This document shows, one piece after another, positions 1 through 10,780 of a stretch of 64,000 nt of DNA. The position numbers and the translations under genes are program-made. Positions within the stretch are counted from its first letter, which is position 1. Each line of letters starts with the position of its first letter. Under the pieces are notes generated by a model, which saw only the letters and a list, made by a program, of their open reading frames with translations, was not told where the DNA came from and did no database searches. The stretch spans positions 35,934,101 through 35,998,100 of the forward strand of contig OX638371.1 of assembly GCA_951812925.1 (NCBI GenBank), given 5' to 3'. Source of the DNA: Calliopum simillimum (lineage: Eukaryota; Arthropoda; Insecta; Diptera; Lauxaniidae).

Positions 1-316
1 AGACCTCAATTTTTTAGCTCGTTTTTCGCTCCTAAATTCTTTACCGCATTGCGATCTGGAACTTTCTTAACTTTACACGACTTCAGCCCAGCATTAGCTT
101 TGGTTCTGCACACAAAAGGATCAGAGCTGCTTTTCTGACAGAAGTGTTCGGAGCTCTTCGAATGAGTTGTTCGGCATATTTTGCCTTACCAATATTTGTT
201 GGACCTTTTTTTCTTCCTGTTCCAGGTTTTCGTGCAATGTTTAAGTCTTCTCTACACTGTTTAATGGCTTTTGAAACAGTGTGACGATGAACCTTGAGAT
301 CTGTTGCTATTGCCAC
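1..316 (-). pseudogene. Tc1/mariner transposase N-terminal (HTH) remnant, ITm-like
   Basis: A minus-strand reading frame of 77 codons encodes a helix-turn-helix DNA-binding segment (RHTVSKAIKQ) followed by a basic GRKKGP linker, as in Tc1/mariner transposases that bind their own TIRs. After about codon 70 the frame shifts: another frame reads KANAGLKS...KKVPDRNAVKN down to position 1, which parallels the NRLKKKLKLRIYRVQKVPNR segment of the ITmD37E transposase at 57 kb. The remnant therefore probably belongs to the same group. It has a frameshift and no catalytic domain in view, because the window edge cuts it. Class assignment rests on motif resemblance only. Confidence 0.55.
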
Positions 317-1190
317 AATGGACTTTGTCTAAAAAATAAATTTTCTCTATATTTACTCAAGTTGGCACCACTGTGCAACGCCAAGGGCACACACAGGCTG
401 CGTGTTTTGTTTACGCAATTTCAAAATTTCACTGAATTGTGTACACAAAACTGGATGATAAGTCTATGGTCATTTAAGGACCAATAACAAAACAATCAAA
501 AGTTTATTTTAAGTTTTCACCAAGGTCATTTAAGATCTATTTATGCTTTTTAGCTTCAAGCAACAGTGAAATTAAGTTTTCGAATCCTAGGAAACTTTTT
601 TAATACATAAAAAATGCTTAAGTCATCGCGCCAAGTTCAACACGAAGCCATTAGCCGTGCGAGGAGAGTGGGCCGCCCTGGGTTAAGTCATTAACGCGGA
701 TGACCCTCAATGGCATGTTTTTGTGTTTTTTATTTTGATTTTTGATAGTGATTTTCATGATTCAATAATATAAGATTAACGCAGCTTGTCAAAATTTTAC
801 AGACAACCATATGGGTGAGTCTCCAAAAAATGTACCATTCAATGTCCCGGGGCTCAAAACCATGTTTAAATTCAAAATTTTATATTTTAACTACAATATT
901 TATAGAGATACGTAACCAGAGCTTCTATATGGATTGCTTGAAAAAAAAAAAAAATTTTATATTTTACTATGAAATTATAACACAAAGTGTTAAAAAGACA
1001 TTCTCCGTCCTGTCCCTAACCGCTTCTTAGTGTACTTAATTTGCCCGTTACGCATATTTTTGAAAAAAAAAAAACTTATACGTCATTGTTTGCATATATA
1101 GGTCAGCTACTGTTTTTCTGTATTAACCCTTCGAAAATTTTTTTTTAAATAGAATTGACATACATATTGTAGAATTTGGTCCCTCATTTT
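317..1190. other. Non-coding AT-rich stretch
   Basis: No convincing coding potential. A short GC-richer patch at about 636-710 stands out from the AT-rich surroundings, but I can assign nothing to it. Homopolymer A runs occur near 942-953 and 1063-1074. Confidence 0.5.
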
Positions 1191-1976
1191 TATACCCTAC
1201 ACTCAGGGTATATTCACTTAGTCCTTCCGTTCATAATGCGGAGAAGGAGGCTTGACAGGTATGGAAATGTATTTATATTCATGATTAGCGTCACCTCCTG
1301 AGTCGATATAGCCATGTTCGTCTGTCTGGATGGCTGTGTGTGGAAATATTTTTCACGGGAAAACTAAGCAAGATAATTCGATGAAATTTAGCACAGTTAC
1401 TTTGTTGTAAAAGCTAGTTCGTGGGATTGAAAATGAGTGAAATCGGTCAACGGACACGCCTACCGCCTGTACAAAAAATATATTCAAAATCTAACTTTAT
1501 GAGTATTTTTCACGATATTGCAACCAAAATACACATAAGTACTAGCGACGGTAAGCTCAAGTTCTAATCAATAACTAGATGAATTCAGAAAATGGGGCGT
1601 GGCACCTCCCATATAAGAAAAAGTTTTAAAATGTTATACTGAAAGCGTGTTTTGAGATAATCGAACCAAATTTCACTCAGATACCAAAAAAAGTAAATGC
1701 AAACTTTCAGCAATAACTAGACAAACACGGACAAGAGGGCGTGGCACCTCCCACTTAACTAAAAGATCCAAAATGCTATGCTGAATACATTTTTTGAGAT
1801 AATTCAACCAAATTTCACGCAGACACTGAGAACAGTAAATATAAGATCTTCAGATCACAACCGCTTTGAGAATTCGGAGAAGTGGTCGTGGCATCTCCCG
1901 TACAAGCAAAATTTTCCTAATACTGCAGTGTAGGGTATTTCGTGGTTGGCCGGGCCAAAGGTAACACCCTTACTAG
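1191..1976. repeat. Dispersed repeat, GGCGTGGCACC family, copy 1
   Basis: This copy starts with TATACCCTAC and the block containing GTCGATATAGCCATG and GTCTGTCTGG. It runs through about three units of roughly 145 bp, each containing GGCGTGGCACCTCCC or a variant (near 1595, 1739 and 1887), and ends with GGTAACACCCTTACTAGT. The same start, core and end recur at 39102-40169 and 59569-60076, which defines the family. Similar blocks are common in fly genomes. I see no transposase, TIRs or TSD, so the class is open. Confidence 0.75.
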
Positions 1977-2390
1977 TTTTAGACTATCTCCGCTCGGTTT
2001 TTCTTATTCTAACTGTACATTTTTTAAATATTGAGTAAATAGAGCACTGAAAGTGAAAAGAAAGAGGAGATTCAGTGTATTTTCAGCACAGTCAGTTTTG
2101 GTTTTTCGGCAGTGAGTGTGCTTGTGTTTTTTTTTTAAAAAAGTTTAAAAATTTTGTAAAGAATGCAAGTGTGCAAAATTCTTCGAGTATTTATTTTTTA
2201 TTTCTAAAGATATTATTTCATCTTTATATAAGTAAAACAATGCATAATTACGGAAGTTATCCACCAGTTTTAACTTCAAAAAAAAAATTGCTATTTTCAT
2301 TGTGATATATGTAATTGTTTTTGCTACATTCTCCGTTTCAAAATTCTCCGACGTTTTTTGCAACATTCTCCGTTTAGTAACCCTTCACCT

Positions 2391-2800
2391 GGTTTTTTTG
2401 TTGTTAGTTTCGCTTAAACCATTTATTTAAAAAAAAAAAATTCAAATTTAATCTTAGAACACTTAAATAAACTTTGTTAAAAATCCAACATGAATTTTGT
2501 AAAGTTGCCACCTGGATATTTTTGAAAATCTTATATACGTATAGTTCTTACTTTTTTTGACAAAAATTAAATTTTTGGTTTCAGCAACACTGAGGTAATC
2601 TTTTTTAAATTTCACAAAACTTCCGGTGTTGCCACCCGGTTTTCTTTTTGTTAGTTTCGCTTTAAACATTTATGTATTAAAACAAAAAAAAATTAAATTT
2701 AGTCTCAGAAAGCTAAAATTGAAAAATCAAACATAAATTTTTAGGGTTGCTACCTGGTTATTTTCGAAAATTTTTGGTTTCAGAAACACTCAGATAAATC
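2391..2800. repeat. Two-unit tandem repeat of about 247 bp
   Basis: The block beginning GGTTTTTTTGTTGTTAGTTT at 2391 recurs, diverged, from 2638 (GGTTTTCTTTTTGTTAGTTT). Both contain TTAGTTTCGCTT, a TCTTAGAA/TCTCAGAA segment and a TTGC(C/T)ACCTGG segment in the same order. Non-coding. Confidence 0.6.
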
Positions 2801-2901
2801 CCTTTCTCCAGGTGCAAGTTTTTGTAAGCCTAGGCCTCCACTGTCCCCTCGCAAAAGCTTCGAAACCTAAAGCGACACACCCTGTATAACACATTTTATT
2901 T

Positions 2902-3420
2902 ACAGAAAACTTGCAGAGGAGTTAAGTGGAAAACTAATAGGAAAGCACCATGTTCGCTGTAAATCACAGTGGAACTCCCTACTCGGAAAGTATAAAAGCT
3001 TCTCTCGCTATAAGACGGGTGATGGAACTGGATGTGAGGCCACAGAAGAAGACCCGATCGATTGGGAATTTTACAGCACAATTCATGCAGAAAACTTGCA
3101 GAGGAGTTAAGTGGAAAACTGTTAGGAAGGGAGCGTGTTAGCTGTAAATCACAGTGGAACTCCCTACTCCGAAAGTACAAAAGCTTCTCTCGGTACGAGA
3201 CGCATGAGGGAACTGGATGTGAGGCCACAGAAGAAGATCCGAATGATTGAGAATTTTACAGCATAATTCATGCTTATGCCTCAGAGAAGGATAACTTTTA
3301 CCTCCCCTTTGTTATTGACAGCACGAGAGATGCGTTTTCCATGAGAGCGGAGGGGGGAAGCGAAGCTACCAATCATTCGCCTATATCCACGCCACTGCGT
3401 GATACACAACACTGATTGAT
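2902..3420 (+). pseudogene. Tandemly duplicated Myb/SANT-like exon fragment
   Basis: Two tandem units of about 186 bp (2904-3089 and 3090-3275) each encode a stretch containing KLAEELSGKL, a C-K-S-QWNSLL-KYKSFS block and GTGCEATEEDP. The CK.QWN.L..KYK pattern resembles the third helix of Myb/SANT-like DNA-binding domains found in fly regulatory proteins and Harbinger-type transposons. A splice-acceptor-like TTTATTTACAG precedes the first unit. The first unit is open and reads into the second, where the frame changes. The second unit has an in-frame TGA near 3246, followed by an open tail (about DNFYLPFVIDSTRD) reaching 3420. This looks like a decaying exon with an internal duplication. Domain assignment is by eye. 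Confidence 0.45.
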
Positions 3421-3423
3421 TGT

Positions 3424-3566
3424 TTTCTAGGACACCCGAAGGTCACCCGAAAGCTTCATAGTTAAAACGAAGAATATCTAGACAGCAACAAGTTTTATTT
3501 AGTTCATTTTCTGGAACACTCGAATGTCACCCGAAGGCTTCATAGTCAAAACGAAGTATATCTTGA
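3424..3566. repeat. Short two-unit tandem repeat (~83 bp)
   Basis: A block TCTAGGACACCCGAAGGTCA... through AAACGAAGAATATCT is repeated as TCTGGAACACTCGAATGTCA... through AAACGAAGTATATCT about 83 bp further on. No coding sense seen. Confidence 0.6.
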
Positions 3567-3624
3567 TATTCAATTGATAACCAAGCTTATTTTTCATAAA
3601 TAAGATTCACTTCCTAAGTGATGA

Positions 3625-3790
3625 CCAAAATTAGACTTGGTCTTGAGTCTTGTCTTGGTAATTTTTCGAGACCAAGACCAAGACGCTGGTATTGCTGACA
3701 TTATTTCAAGATCAAGATGAAGACCGCTATGGTTTTGGTCTTGATCACGATGATCATCAAGACCAAGACTGTTTTCCAGTCTTAGTAATT
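3625..3790. repeat. GACCAAGAC / GTCTTGGTC inverted simple-type repeat
   Basis: Degenerate copies of GACCAAGAC and of its complement GTCTTGGTC occur on both strands here. They recur at about 19900-19960 with the shared context AAGACCAAGACGCTG, so this is a dispersed repeat rather than a local accident. Confidence 0.5.
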
Positions 3791-4109
3791 CATAGTTAAT
3801 AGGTATGTCACGCCCCTTTCATGCATAAAATTGTTAAAAAAATGGGCGTGGCGATTCTCCAACCCCTCCCATTTTCGGTCCATTGAAAGGTATTGACAGT
3901 CACCACCCTTCACTTAATAAAAGCTCATCAATTATCGTGGAAAAAGGAACGATGTCCAAAAAACCACATTTATTTACGCAGCACAATAAATTAACATCTT
4001 CTAAATATAAGACCTCAACGGTGACTGAATATTTATACGTTGATATCTTGTAATTCACTTTAAGCTGCTGAAGGGATATTCATTTGGCGTTCCGTGGCTT
4101 ATGATGTGA

Positions 4110-4440
4110 CTTATTCCAATAAATTGCTCAAGCATCTTATGAATGATGTTACGAACAGTATATCGGTTAGGACCCATAAATCCTGCTGTAACACGAAAGC
4201 TACATCCACAAGCCATTCAATATAAAAAGCATATAAGCTCAAACTGAATCGACCATCCGTGACGGATTTGAGGTAGATATAGAACAATTTTTCCAAAACT
4301 TCCTGCTGATATCCCCAAATGCATTCGCGTCTTCTTTTCATGTCCGTTAAGGATGTCTGATATCTCTAGTAGACATTGTCTACGGATGTGACTGTTGGCT
4401 GCATATACAAGACACTTGGATTGGTCTAAGAGCAATTATT
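4110..4440 (-). other. Possible decayed coding fragment, unrecognised
   Basis: Two overlapping minus-strand frames of 72-76 codons stay open and change register around 4217-4341. One reads SGSFGKIV-like and HKMLEQF-like segments. The composition is less AT-rich than the flanks, which hints at old coding sequence. I recognise no domain and cannot tell host gene from transposon. Confidence 0.25.
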
Positions 4441-4475
4441 TTAGTTCTCAAAACTTTAAAAATAGAGTTATAGTA

Positions 4476-5458
4476 TAAGGTGTCCCAAAAGACAGTTTAT
4501 ATTTGTTTGGCTTCCTGCATGAACGCAACGAATTCGAGGGACTCGAGGGGTATGTCAATTGGTAGCCTGGCTCGTAAGAATTTAGTTGCTATGGATCATT
4601 TCTCGGAAGCGGACCGCACGTTATACGTGCAAGAGTTTTACGAAAACGGTGATGCGACGACTGCAGCAAGTAGAAGATTCTGCAATATTCGAGATTTTGG
4701 TCACTTAAATGAGGCGCCAAGAATACCTTTTGATTTGAAAATGGGTGAAGAAGTTTGAAGAGATACATAGCTACCACATTGAAAAAACCAAAAATAGGGC
4801 AATCATCAAAAACGGCAGAAAACGTTGAGTGTTAATCAGTATGTTCGTGACGATCCGAACCTTTCAACTTGGAAGCTTGTAAGCGCTTAAAATGTGCATT
4901 GATCGTCATTACACCATATTCACAAAAACTAAAAAACACACCCCTATAAAGTTCAATTAATACAAGAGTCAAAACCCCAGGCTTGACTTCGTATACCAGC
5001 AAGCTCATTTTCATCTTAATGGAAATGAAAATAAGCAGAACTACCGCGACACATCCTAAAAGCAAGCATCAGAAACACCCACATTCGCCTAAATTCTCGG
5101 ACCATACTTTTTTTAAGATAAAAGAGGTCATGCAGTTAAAATCAATTCAGACCGATATGTGGGGATGGTAGACAACTTCTTGGTTCTTTAATTGCAAAAC
5201 TTTCCTGGCTTTACCCACAGAACATGGTTTCGGCAGGACGGAGCAACGTCTCTTCGTGAAATTTTTCCTAGCAAATTGATCGCCAAGAGAGGTGACATAA
5301 ATTGGATTCCACACAATCCCGAATCATGAACTATGAACTTTTGGGGCTATGTCAAATCTAAAGCTAACGCCAATAGACCAACTTATTTGGCGTATTTCAA
5401 AGAACATACCCATCACGCAATAGCAGCCATCAGAACTTTCTTTTGGTGCACCTTGTAT
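4476..5458 (+). pseudogene. Dead rosa-like mariner element
   Basis: TIR-like ends AAGGTGTCCCAAAAGA (4477 onward) and the inverted near-match TCTTTTGGTGCACCTT (ending 5454) bound about 980 bp. Inside are ordered remnants of a mariner-type transposase: an N-terminal RTLYVQEFYENGDAT segment with RDFG and LNEAP, an AHFHLNG...NKQNYR block, then RTWFRQDGAT and finally FWGYVKSKANANRPT. Order and motifs match the intact transposase at 12.5 kb (AHFWLNG, FQQDGAT, LWGYVKS). Several frameshifts, stops and a deletion are present, and the residue expected to be the first catalytic Asp before EAHF is replaced (YQQAHF). It cannot encode a working enzyme. Confidence 0.75.
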
Positions 5459-5464
5459 ATACCA

Positions 5465-6200
5465 ACCCGTTGAGTCAGGCTTCCTTCACTAAAAATGAAC
5501 TCCACAATGGCATCGTTTGCTGATTCAACTTCCTTCATCATATTCAAAATTAATGGAAAATATTTCCTTATCAATGGTCTCATTTGTCTTGAATATTTTC
5601 GACGATTTATTTCCTGCAATTGCGAAAAACCGTACGAAATAGTTTGCAATTTGCTGGAATGTCAAAAATTGAATCAGTCAGAATTTGTAATCTATTTGGC
5701 ACAATAAAAATAAAAAAATTTAGTCACCAGTGTGAAATTTATTTATTTTTTTCATGTACGATTTGGCAAAAGCCAATAATCATAAGCTTTCGGCAACGGC
5801 TGGCAATGTTGACAAAAACTTACGGCGTGATTGGGCAACGAGAATATGATCAGAAATAGCACCCGACGGTGAACTACTGCATATAAATAAAGACAATTCC
5901 GCTGAAAATATTCACTCGGCATTTTTTCGCGGAAATACTTGAGCTCTTTAAGAGCCTCTTTCAAAATAGACGTCTTACAACGGTTAGTGATTTGGATCCA
6001 TCATTTCTTGATTAATTTGGGCTTCCCTTCATGTTTGTAATCCTGATGTGCCAGGTGGACTTTCAGTTTCTGTTGTTTTCGTAGTATCGTAATAAAATTG
6101 TTTGGCGTTTTTATTTGCGTCATCGCAAATCTCTGACATATCAAGATATTCTGGAATTAGTAATCAAAAATTTTTTTATGCTTAAATATCAATGTCTTAT
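5465..6200 (-). other. Weakly coding-like remnant, unrecognised
   Basis: On the minus strand, from about 6165 down to 6030, an open stretch reads MSEICDDANKNAKQFYYD and then TTKTTETESPPGTSGLQT. Further broken segments (about SDHILVAQSRRKFLSTLP) follow to about 5770. An acceptor-like TACTAATTCCAG lies just upstream, near 6167. It is probably an old exon. No family recognised. The foldback element at 6205 lies immediately next to it. Confidence 0.3.
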
Positions 6201-7227
6201 ATATCGAGCCCTAACCGCCAAAAAGACGTAACTGACACGATTTCAGATTTGCGTTTTTTGATAGAAATCGATAACACTGGTCTACACGATTTTCGACTGG
6301 AGCAACCAAATAGTGTTCCTAAAGGTATTTGGTGCGCTGAATTCGAATCTGCAATCGGTTTTTCTCTATCAGGTCAGGTTTTGGAGATAATCGACCTTTT
6401 CGATTTTTGAGGTTATAGCTCTATTTTTTCGAACATATTTTGAGAAACCCAATTTTGATCGAATATGTTTTTACACTGTTATAGAGAAAAATTCTTAGAC
6501 TTTCAACAAGTGTACCAATATCTAAAATCCGATTCAAATTGGCTGAGTTATAGCAACGAAAAGTTCATTTGTATAGTAGTTTTTTACACTTTTTCGTGTT
6601 TAAGCCAAATTAAACACGGTTTTTTTGCCAGTAGCTTATACAAATATATATTTTTTATATTTTAGTTCAATAGTGTATTTAATTACAAATATTTGGAGTT
6701 CAATTTTTGTAAAATCGGATCATTTTTCAAACAATTAAGGTTTTTGTGAAATAAGACCATTTGGGTATTTCCATGTAAATGTGGACAAGGTATTGAAAAA
6801 TTTCTCGTTTCTTTTCAACCTTCAACTATGTCCAAACTAATGTTTAATTGAATAAACATTACCATTTAGTGTCAAAATTAAGATTGGACATTGCAATTGG
6901 TTATTATCGCGTTTTTTAGTTAATGTCTGCACATCAGAAGAAGTAAAAACTGGCATAAAAATAAAACGGTACTTCTGCGAGGAAAGTTATGAATTTGGTG
7001 GTGACAGTAATAGTTGCGATGATAATATACCATCTGTATTTAAACCATAAATAATTTCAATCGCGATATAATAGACTTAGTTAAGCAATTATTAAATTTT
7101 GATCTAGTTTTGGTTCCTGTGCATAAAAGCCAGAAGTAGTTCTTTATTATTCTTGTATTTTGACCAAATTTTAATTTTTATAACTATGAACTTGAAAAGG
7201 CCCTCTGTATGGGTCTAAAAATCGATA

Positions 7228-7634
7228 GTAACGCGAGTTACCAATTTTTTTGTAACGCGAGTTACCACATAATTTTTGCATTATTTTAAAAAATACCACT
7301 TAATATTGTTGTTTCTAATAAAGAAATACGTTTTGATATCCTGCTGCCTTTATTTCTGTCTAATGTAAAAAAAATTTAGCCACAAATTTCGCAGAAACTT
7401 GCGAAAGAAATTTACGCTCTAAACATGTTGTCCAAAAATGGTAACGCGAGTTACCAGCACTATTCACTATTTTACTGGTTAAATATTAAGTTACCACTGA
7501 AAATTTCAACTAATATGCAATAAGAACAAAGTATTTTGTTTATAAAGAATCCAATTTTATTAGTTAATGCAAAGGCTGAGCCTCAAAAGCTCCATTAAAC
7601 TCTTAAAAATGTTCTAATTGTAACGCGAGTTACC
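7228..7634. repeat. Four copies of palindromic motif GTAACGCGAGTTACC
   Basis: Identical 15-bp copies sit at 7228-7242, 7252-7266, 7441-7455 and 7620-7634. Each is an imperfect palindrome (GTAAC - GCGAG - TTACC, with GGTAAC/GTTACC symmetry where a G precedes). They lie in the loop of foldback element A. Conservation in an otherwise AT-rich, non-coding loop suggests a protein-binding site, for example for a transposase, but that is inference. Confidence 0.8.
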
Positions 7635-7763
7635 ATGGAATTACCCATTTCGATTTTCATAGAAAACACAAATTATATTAAAATTTTTGTTGAAAAAATT
7701 CATTTTTTCTATCAAAATCGAAATGGTCTTATTTCACTCAAACCTTTATTACTTTTTAAAAAA

Positions 7764-8678
7764 TTTTTTTTTTTTTTTTTTTATTTGAAACCAACGCTCA
7801 GGGGATGACCCCTATAAATGCATAGCACTGTGTTGGTTTGAAGAAAGGAAATAGGTTAAAGGGAGGGGGGAAAGATGGAGAAGTGTTGGTGAACGTTTTT
7901 CTTGAATTTTTGAAAGCCGTATCCTACAGGGAAAACAGTGACTGGGAGGTTGTTCCACAACTTAGTCGTACGACCGAAGAACGAATTATCACGATAGTGG
8001 GATGTTCTGCTTGGCGCCGGTGTGACGCAAAAAGGATGGGCCGAATTGGACGCCCGAGTGTTTCGAGAGAAGATACGAATTGAGGGAACCAGGTCGCATA
8101 TTTCTCTAGAGCACATCCTATTATAATATCTATAAAAAAAGAGTTATACCAACGACGTATATAAATAAGATACCTAAATTTTATTCGTTTGACTTACTCG
8201 CCGGTCTGTGCAATTTGGTTGGACACAAATAAAGCTGTTCAAAGAGGAATAAAATGTTGTTATACCAACGCTGCGTTTGATTTATTAAAAATTTTATATT
8301 AAACAGACGCAAAATTCAAAAAACAAACGTATTTAGACATTCCGTTTGTCCGCTTTCAGCAACATTTTATCAATTTTCACAAATTCCACAGACCGCAGTA
8401 ACGAACTGTGTATCTTGATAAAAATATACGTCGTTGGTTATACACCCTACGTCGGTGCTCAAGGGTGTCAATTGAGGATATAATATGTATGTCACCAATA
8501 AGTCTAAACACACGTCGCTGAACTCGGTCTAGCAGCTCTAAAGATGTTTTTGAAGACCCGGCCCAAATGTGTGAATTGTATTCTAGTTTCGGACGAATAT
8601 AGGTAAAGTAGACATTACGAAGATCAACAGGAGTGAAGTATTTCTTACACCGTTTCAAAAAACCTATACACTTGATCC
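7764..8678 (-). mobile_element. 5'-truncated non-LTR retrotransposon with poly(A) tail
   Basis: On the minus strand, from 8678, an open frame reads GFLKRCKKYFTPVDLRN, then YIRPKLEYNSHIWAG and LELLDRVQRR. This is the typical C-terminal part of reverse transcriptases of Jockey/CR1-type LINEs. After a MITE insertion (8149-8437) it resumes with FYRYYNRMCSREICDL, continues through RTTKLWNNLP, and stops near 7859. A short 3' UTR and a tail of about 20 A (read as T at 7764-7783) follow. Only about the last 180 codons remain. It lies in the right arm of foldback element A. I could not define a TSD. Confidence 0.85.
8149..8437. mobile_element. 289-bp MITE with CCAACGACGTATAT TIRs and TTATA TSD
   Basis: The ends are CCAACGACGTATAT and the inverse ATATACGTCGTTGG (the right arm carries one shifted base). 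TTATA is present on both sides (8144-8148 and 8438-8442). Removing it rejoins the LINE reading frame (EHRRRV-YN then SFFYRYYN), so it inserted into the retrotransposon after that arrived. No ORF. The superfamily is not clear from a 5-bp TSD alone. Confidence 0.8.
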
Positions 8679-9318
8679 GATTTTGCTAAAATTGAACTTC
8701 AAATATTTGCAATTAAATACACGATTGAACTAAAATATAAAAAATATATATTTGTACAATATAAGCTCCTGGCAAAAAACCGTGTTTAATTTGGCTTAAA
8801 CGCGAAAAAGTGTAAAAAACTACCATAAAAATTAATTTTTCGTTGCTATAACTCAGCCAATTTGAATTGTATCTTAAATATTGGTACACTTGTTGGAAGT
8901 TTAAGAATTTTTCTCTATAATAGTGTTAAAACATATTCGATCAAAATAGGGTTTCTCAAAATATGTTCGAAAAAATGGAGCTATAGCCTCAAAAATCGAA
9001 AAGGTCGATTATCTCCAAAACCTGACCTGATAGAGAAAAACCGATTGCAGATTCGAATGCAGCGCACCCAAATTACTTAAGAAACATCATCTTCTTCTCC
9101 AGTCGAAATTTTTTTCGAAATTTGTCGACCAGTGTAATTTGCGTCCTTATGCGTCTTCCCTCTAAATTGTATAACTGCAAAAAGTACCATTACGAAGTTA
9201 TATGGTAAGCAATTTTGACTTTTGTACTACAATGTATACAAAGAAAATTCAAAAAAAGCTTCTACTGTAAAATTTGTTTTTTGTCGGTTGAGTCTTTTTG
9301 GCGGTTAAGGCTCGATAT

Positions 9319-9423
9319 TACCAATTTGGGTTTCGTCTTCGCTTGTAATAGACATAATCTAAAAGATAATGCAAAAACAAAATTAAATATATTGCATTTG
9401 AACATACAGAATTATTTCATCTA
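9319..9423 (-). pseudogene. C-terminal end of the DUF4218-type transposase fragment, beyond the pogo-type insertion
   Basis: Read on the minus strand, the frame of the fragment at 15577-16195 (ending KIVKLQL) continues directly from 9423 after removal of the 9424-15575 element and one TA. It reads DEIILYVQMQYI and stops at about 9383. This continuity confirms that the two parts were one ORF. The rest of the interval, up to foldback A, shows no coding sense I trust. Confidence 0.65.
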
Positions 9424-9587
9424 CAGTGAAAGTCGCCTATAATGATTCCGCTTGTAACGTCGAACTGCTTTTAACGACCCTTTCTCAGTTGTTTGGTTGG
9501 TTTTTTCATAAACCTTATGAGCGTTTTGTCGGTTATAACGACCGTCGGATATAGCGACAAGCCGGATGTAACGACCGCATTTTGCGG

Positions 9588-10228
9588 CGTTAGGAAATAA
9601 CGCCCAAGGGAATAACGCCCAAAAAAAAAACGAAAAAACGCCCAAATTATTTTCATATAACTTTGGGCGATAATCATTTTGGAAATAACGCCCAAAAATT
9701 TGGGCTTTATTTCGTTTTTTTTTTTTTTTTGGGCGTAGTTTCCTTTTTAAAAAAAAAACGAAGTAACGCCTAAAAAATAAAATGACGTTATAACGCCCAA
9801 AATAAAAAACGAAATAACGCCCAAAACTATGAAATAACGCCCAAAATCAAAAACGAGATAACGCCCAAATTATTTTCATATAAATTTGGGCGATAATCAC
9901 TTTCATACAAATAAATTTTGGGCGTTATTTCGTTTTTGGGCATTATTTCATTTTTTAAAAACGAAACGAAATAACGCCCAAAAAACGAAATAAAGCCCAA
10001 ATTTTTGGGCGTTATTTCCAAAATGATTATCGCCCAAATTTATATGAAAATAATTTGGGCGTTATTTCGTTTTTGTTTTTGGGCGTTATTTCATATTTTT
10101 TGGGCGTTATTTCGTTTTCTATTTTGGGCGTTATTTCGTTTTTTATTTTGGGCGTTATTACGTCATTTTATTTTTGGGCGTTATTTCGTTTTTTTTTTTG
10201 GGCGTTATTTCCTAACGCCGCATTTTGC
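9588..10228. repeat. Palindromic satellite of GGGCGTTATTTCGTTTTT units
   Basis: Between about 9588 and 9990 the unit reads in one orientation (AAAACGAAATAACGCCC). From about 9990 to 10228 it reads in the opposite one (GGGCGTTATTTCGTTTT). The whole begins with GGCGTTAGGAAATAACGCCC and ends with GGGCGTTATTTCCTAACGCC. Spacing is about 20-30 bp with variable T runs. A slightly longer module, AAATTATTTTCATATAA-TTTGGGCGATAATCA, occurs several times in both orientations. The structure resembles arms of foldback (FB) transposons. The small ORFs across it are by-products. Confidence 0.9.
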
Positions 10229-10743
10229 CACATATTTATTTTTTTCTGTCGCTTAAAGCGACATTTGAAAACGAATAAAAAAAAACAATTGAAAATAAGT
10301 AGTAGGCTTTTTAATAATTTTATTTGAACTTTTTTCGTTGAAAAGAAAATGAATTTTTGCGTTTTTTTTTTAACCCTCTAACGCGAATAACCGTCTACAC
10401 ACGGTCATTGCATTTTCTTCATCTGCGCTTTCATAGTAGGCCATTTCTTTTAAAATTTTTGAAATTGATTTGTTTTGAATTCGTGGTTAAGCTGTAATGA
10501 AAGTTGTATTGACGAATGGCTTTTAGTTTCGCTGCTAGTGGCATTCAAGTGACACAGTGATCGAATTTGCACACAAAAACTATTTTCAAAATTAGTGGTT
10601 TTCTTTTGAATACAAAATTTGTTTTAATAAGTATATTTTGTTAAAAAAATTATTACTAGGTAAGTAAATATATATATTTTACTCACGTGTGAAAGTTGCA
10701 GTGAAAAATTTTAAAAAGTGTTATTTTTTTTACTAAAAACGAA

Positions 10744-10780
10744 TGACCGTTTGTACACGGTCATTCCCGTTAACGCGTAA
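10744..10780 (+). repeat. piggyBac left subterminal inverted repeat
   Basis: GACCGTTTGTACACGGTCAT followed by TCCCGTTAACGCGTAAA matches, in inverse orientation with a few changes, the block at 14664-14699. The core GACCGT...ACGGTC is itself a small palindrome. A weaker copy (CCGTCTACACACGGTCATTG) lies next to the left TIR at about 10391. Such subterminal repeats are usual transposase-binding sites in piggyBac elements. Confidence 0.8.

Larger units (their letters stand above)
6205..9314. mobile_element. Foldback element A with ~560-bp arms and 4-bp ATAT TSD
   Basis: The left arm (6205 to about 6765) and right arm (about 7716-7763 plus 8679-9314) are inverted copies. Outermost ends are CGAGCC(C)TAACCGCCAAA on the left and its complement TTTGGCGGTTAAGGCTCG on the right, flanked by ATAT at 6201-6204 and 9315-9318. 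A 5'-truncated non-LTR retrotransposon (7764-8678) interrupts the right arm, so the arm continues on both sides of it. The loop (about 6766-7715) has no ORF but carries four copies of a palindromic motif. No transposase is encoded, so it would move in trans. Superfamily unknown. Confidence 0.75.

Noticed and set aside
2896..3228. 110-codon minus-strand frame
   Set aside because: It is the antisense of the duplicated Myb/SANT-like units, has no motif and mirrors the repeat structure.
9361..9403. 45-50 bp intron in the DUF4218-type fragment
   Set aside because: A GTATGT...TTTTAG pair exists, but the uninterrupted frame already ends in a family-like C-terminus (YVQMQYI, stop), so splicing is not needed.
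9588..10228. CRISPR-like regular array
   Set aside because: Units are short, variable in spacing, inverted about a centre and lack unique spacers. The setting is eukaryotic transposon DNA.
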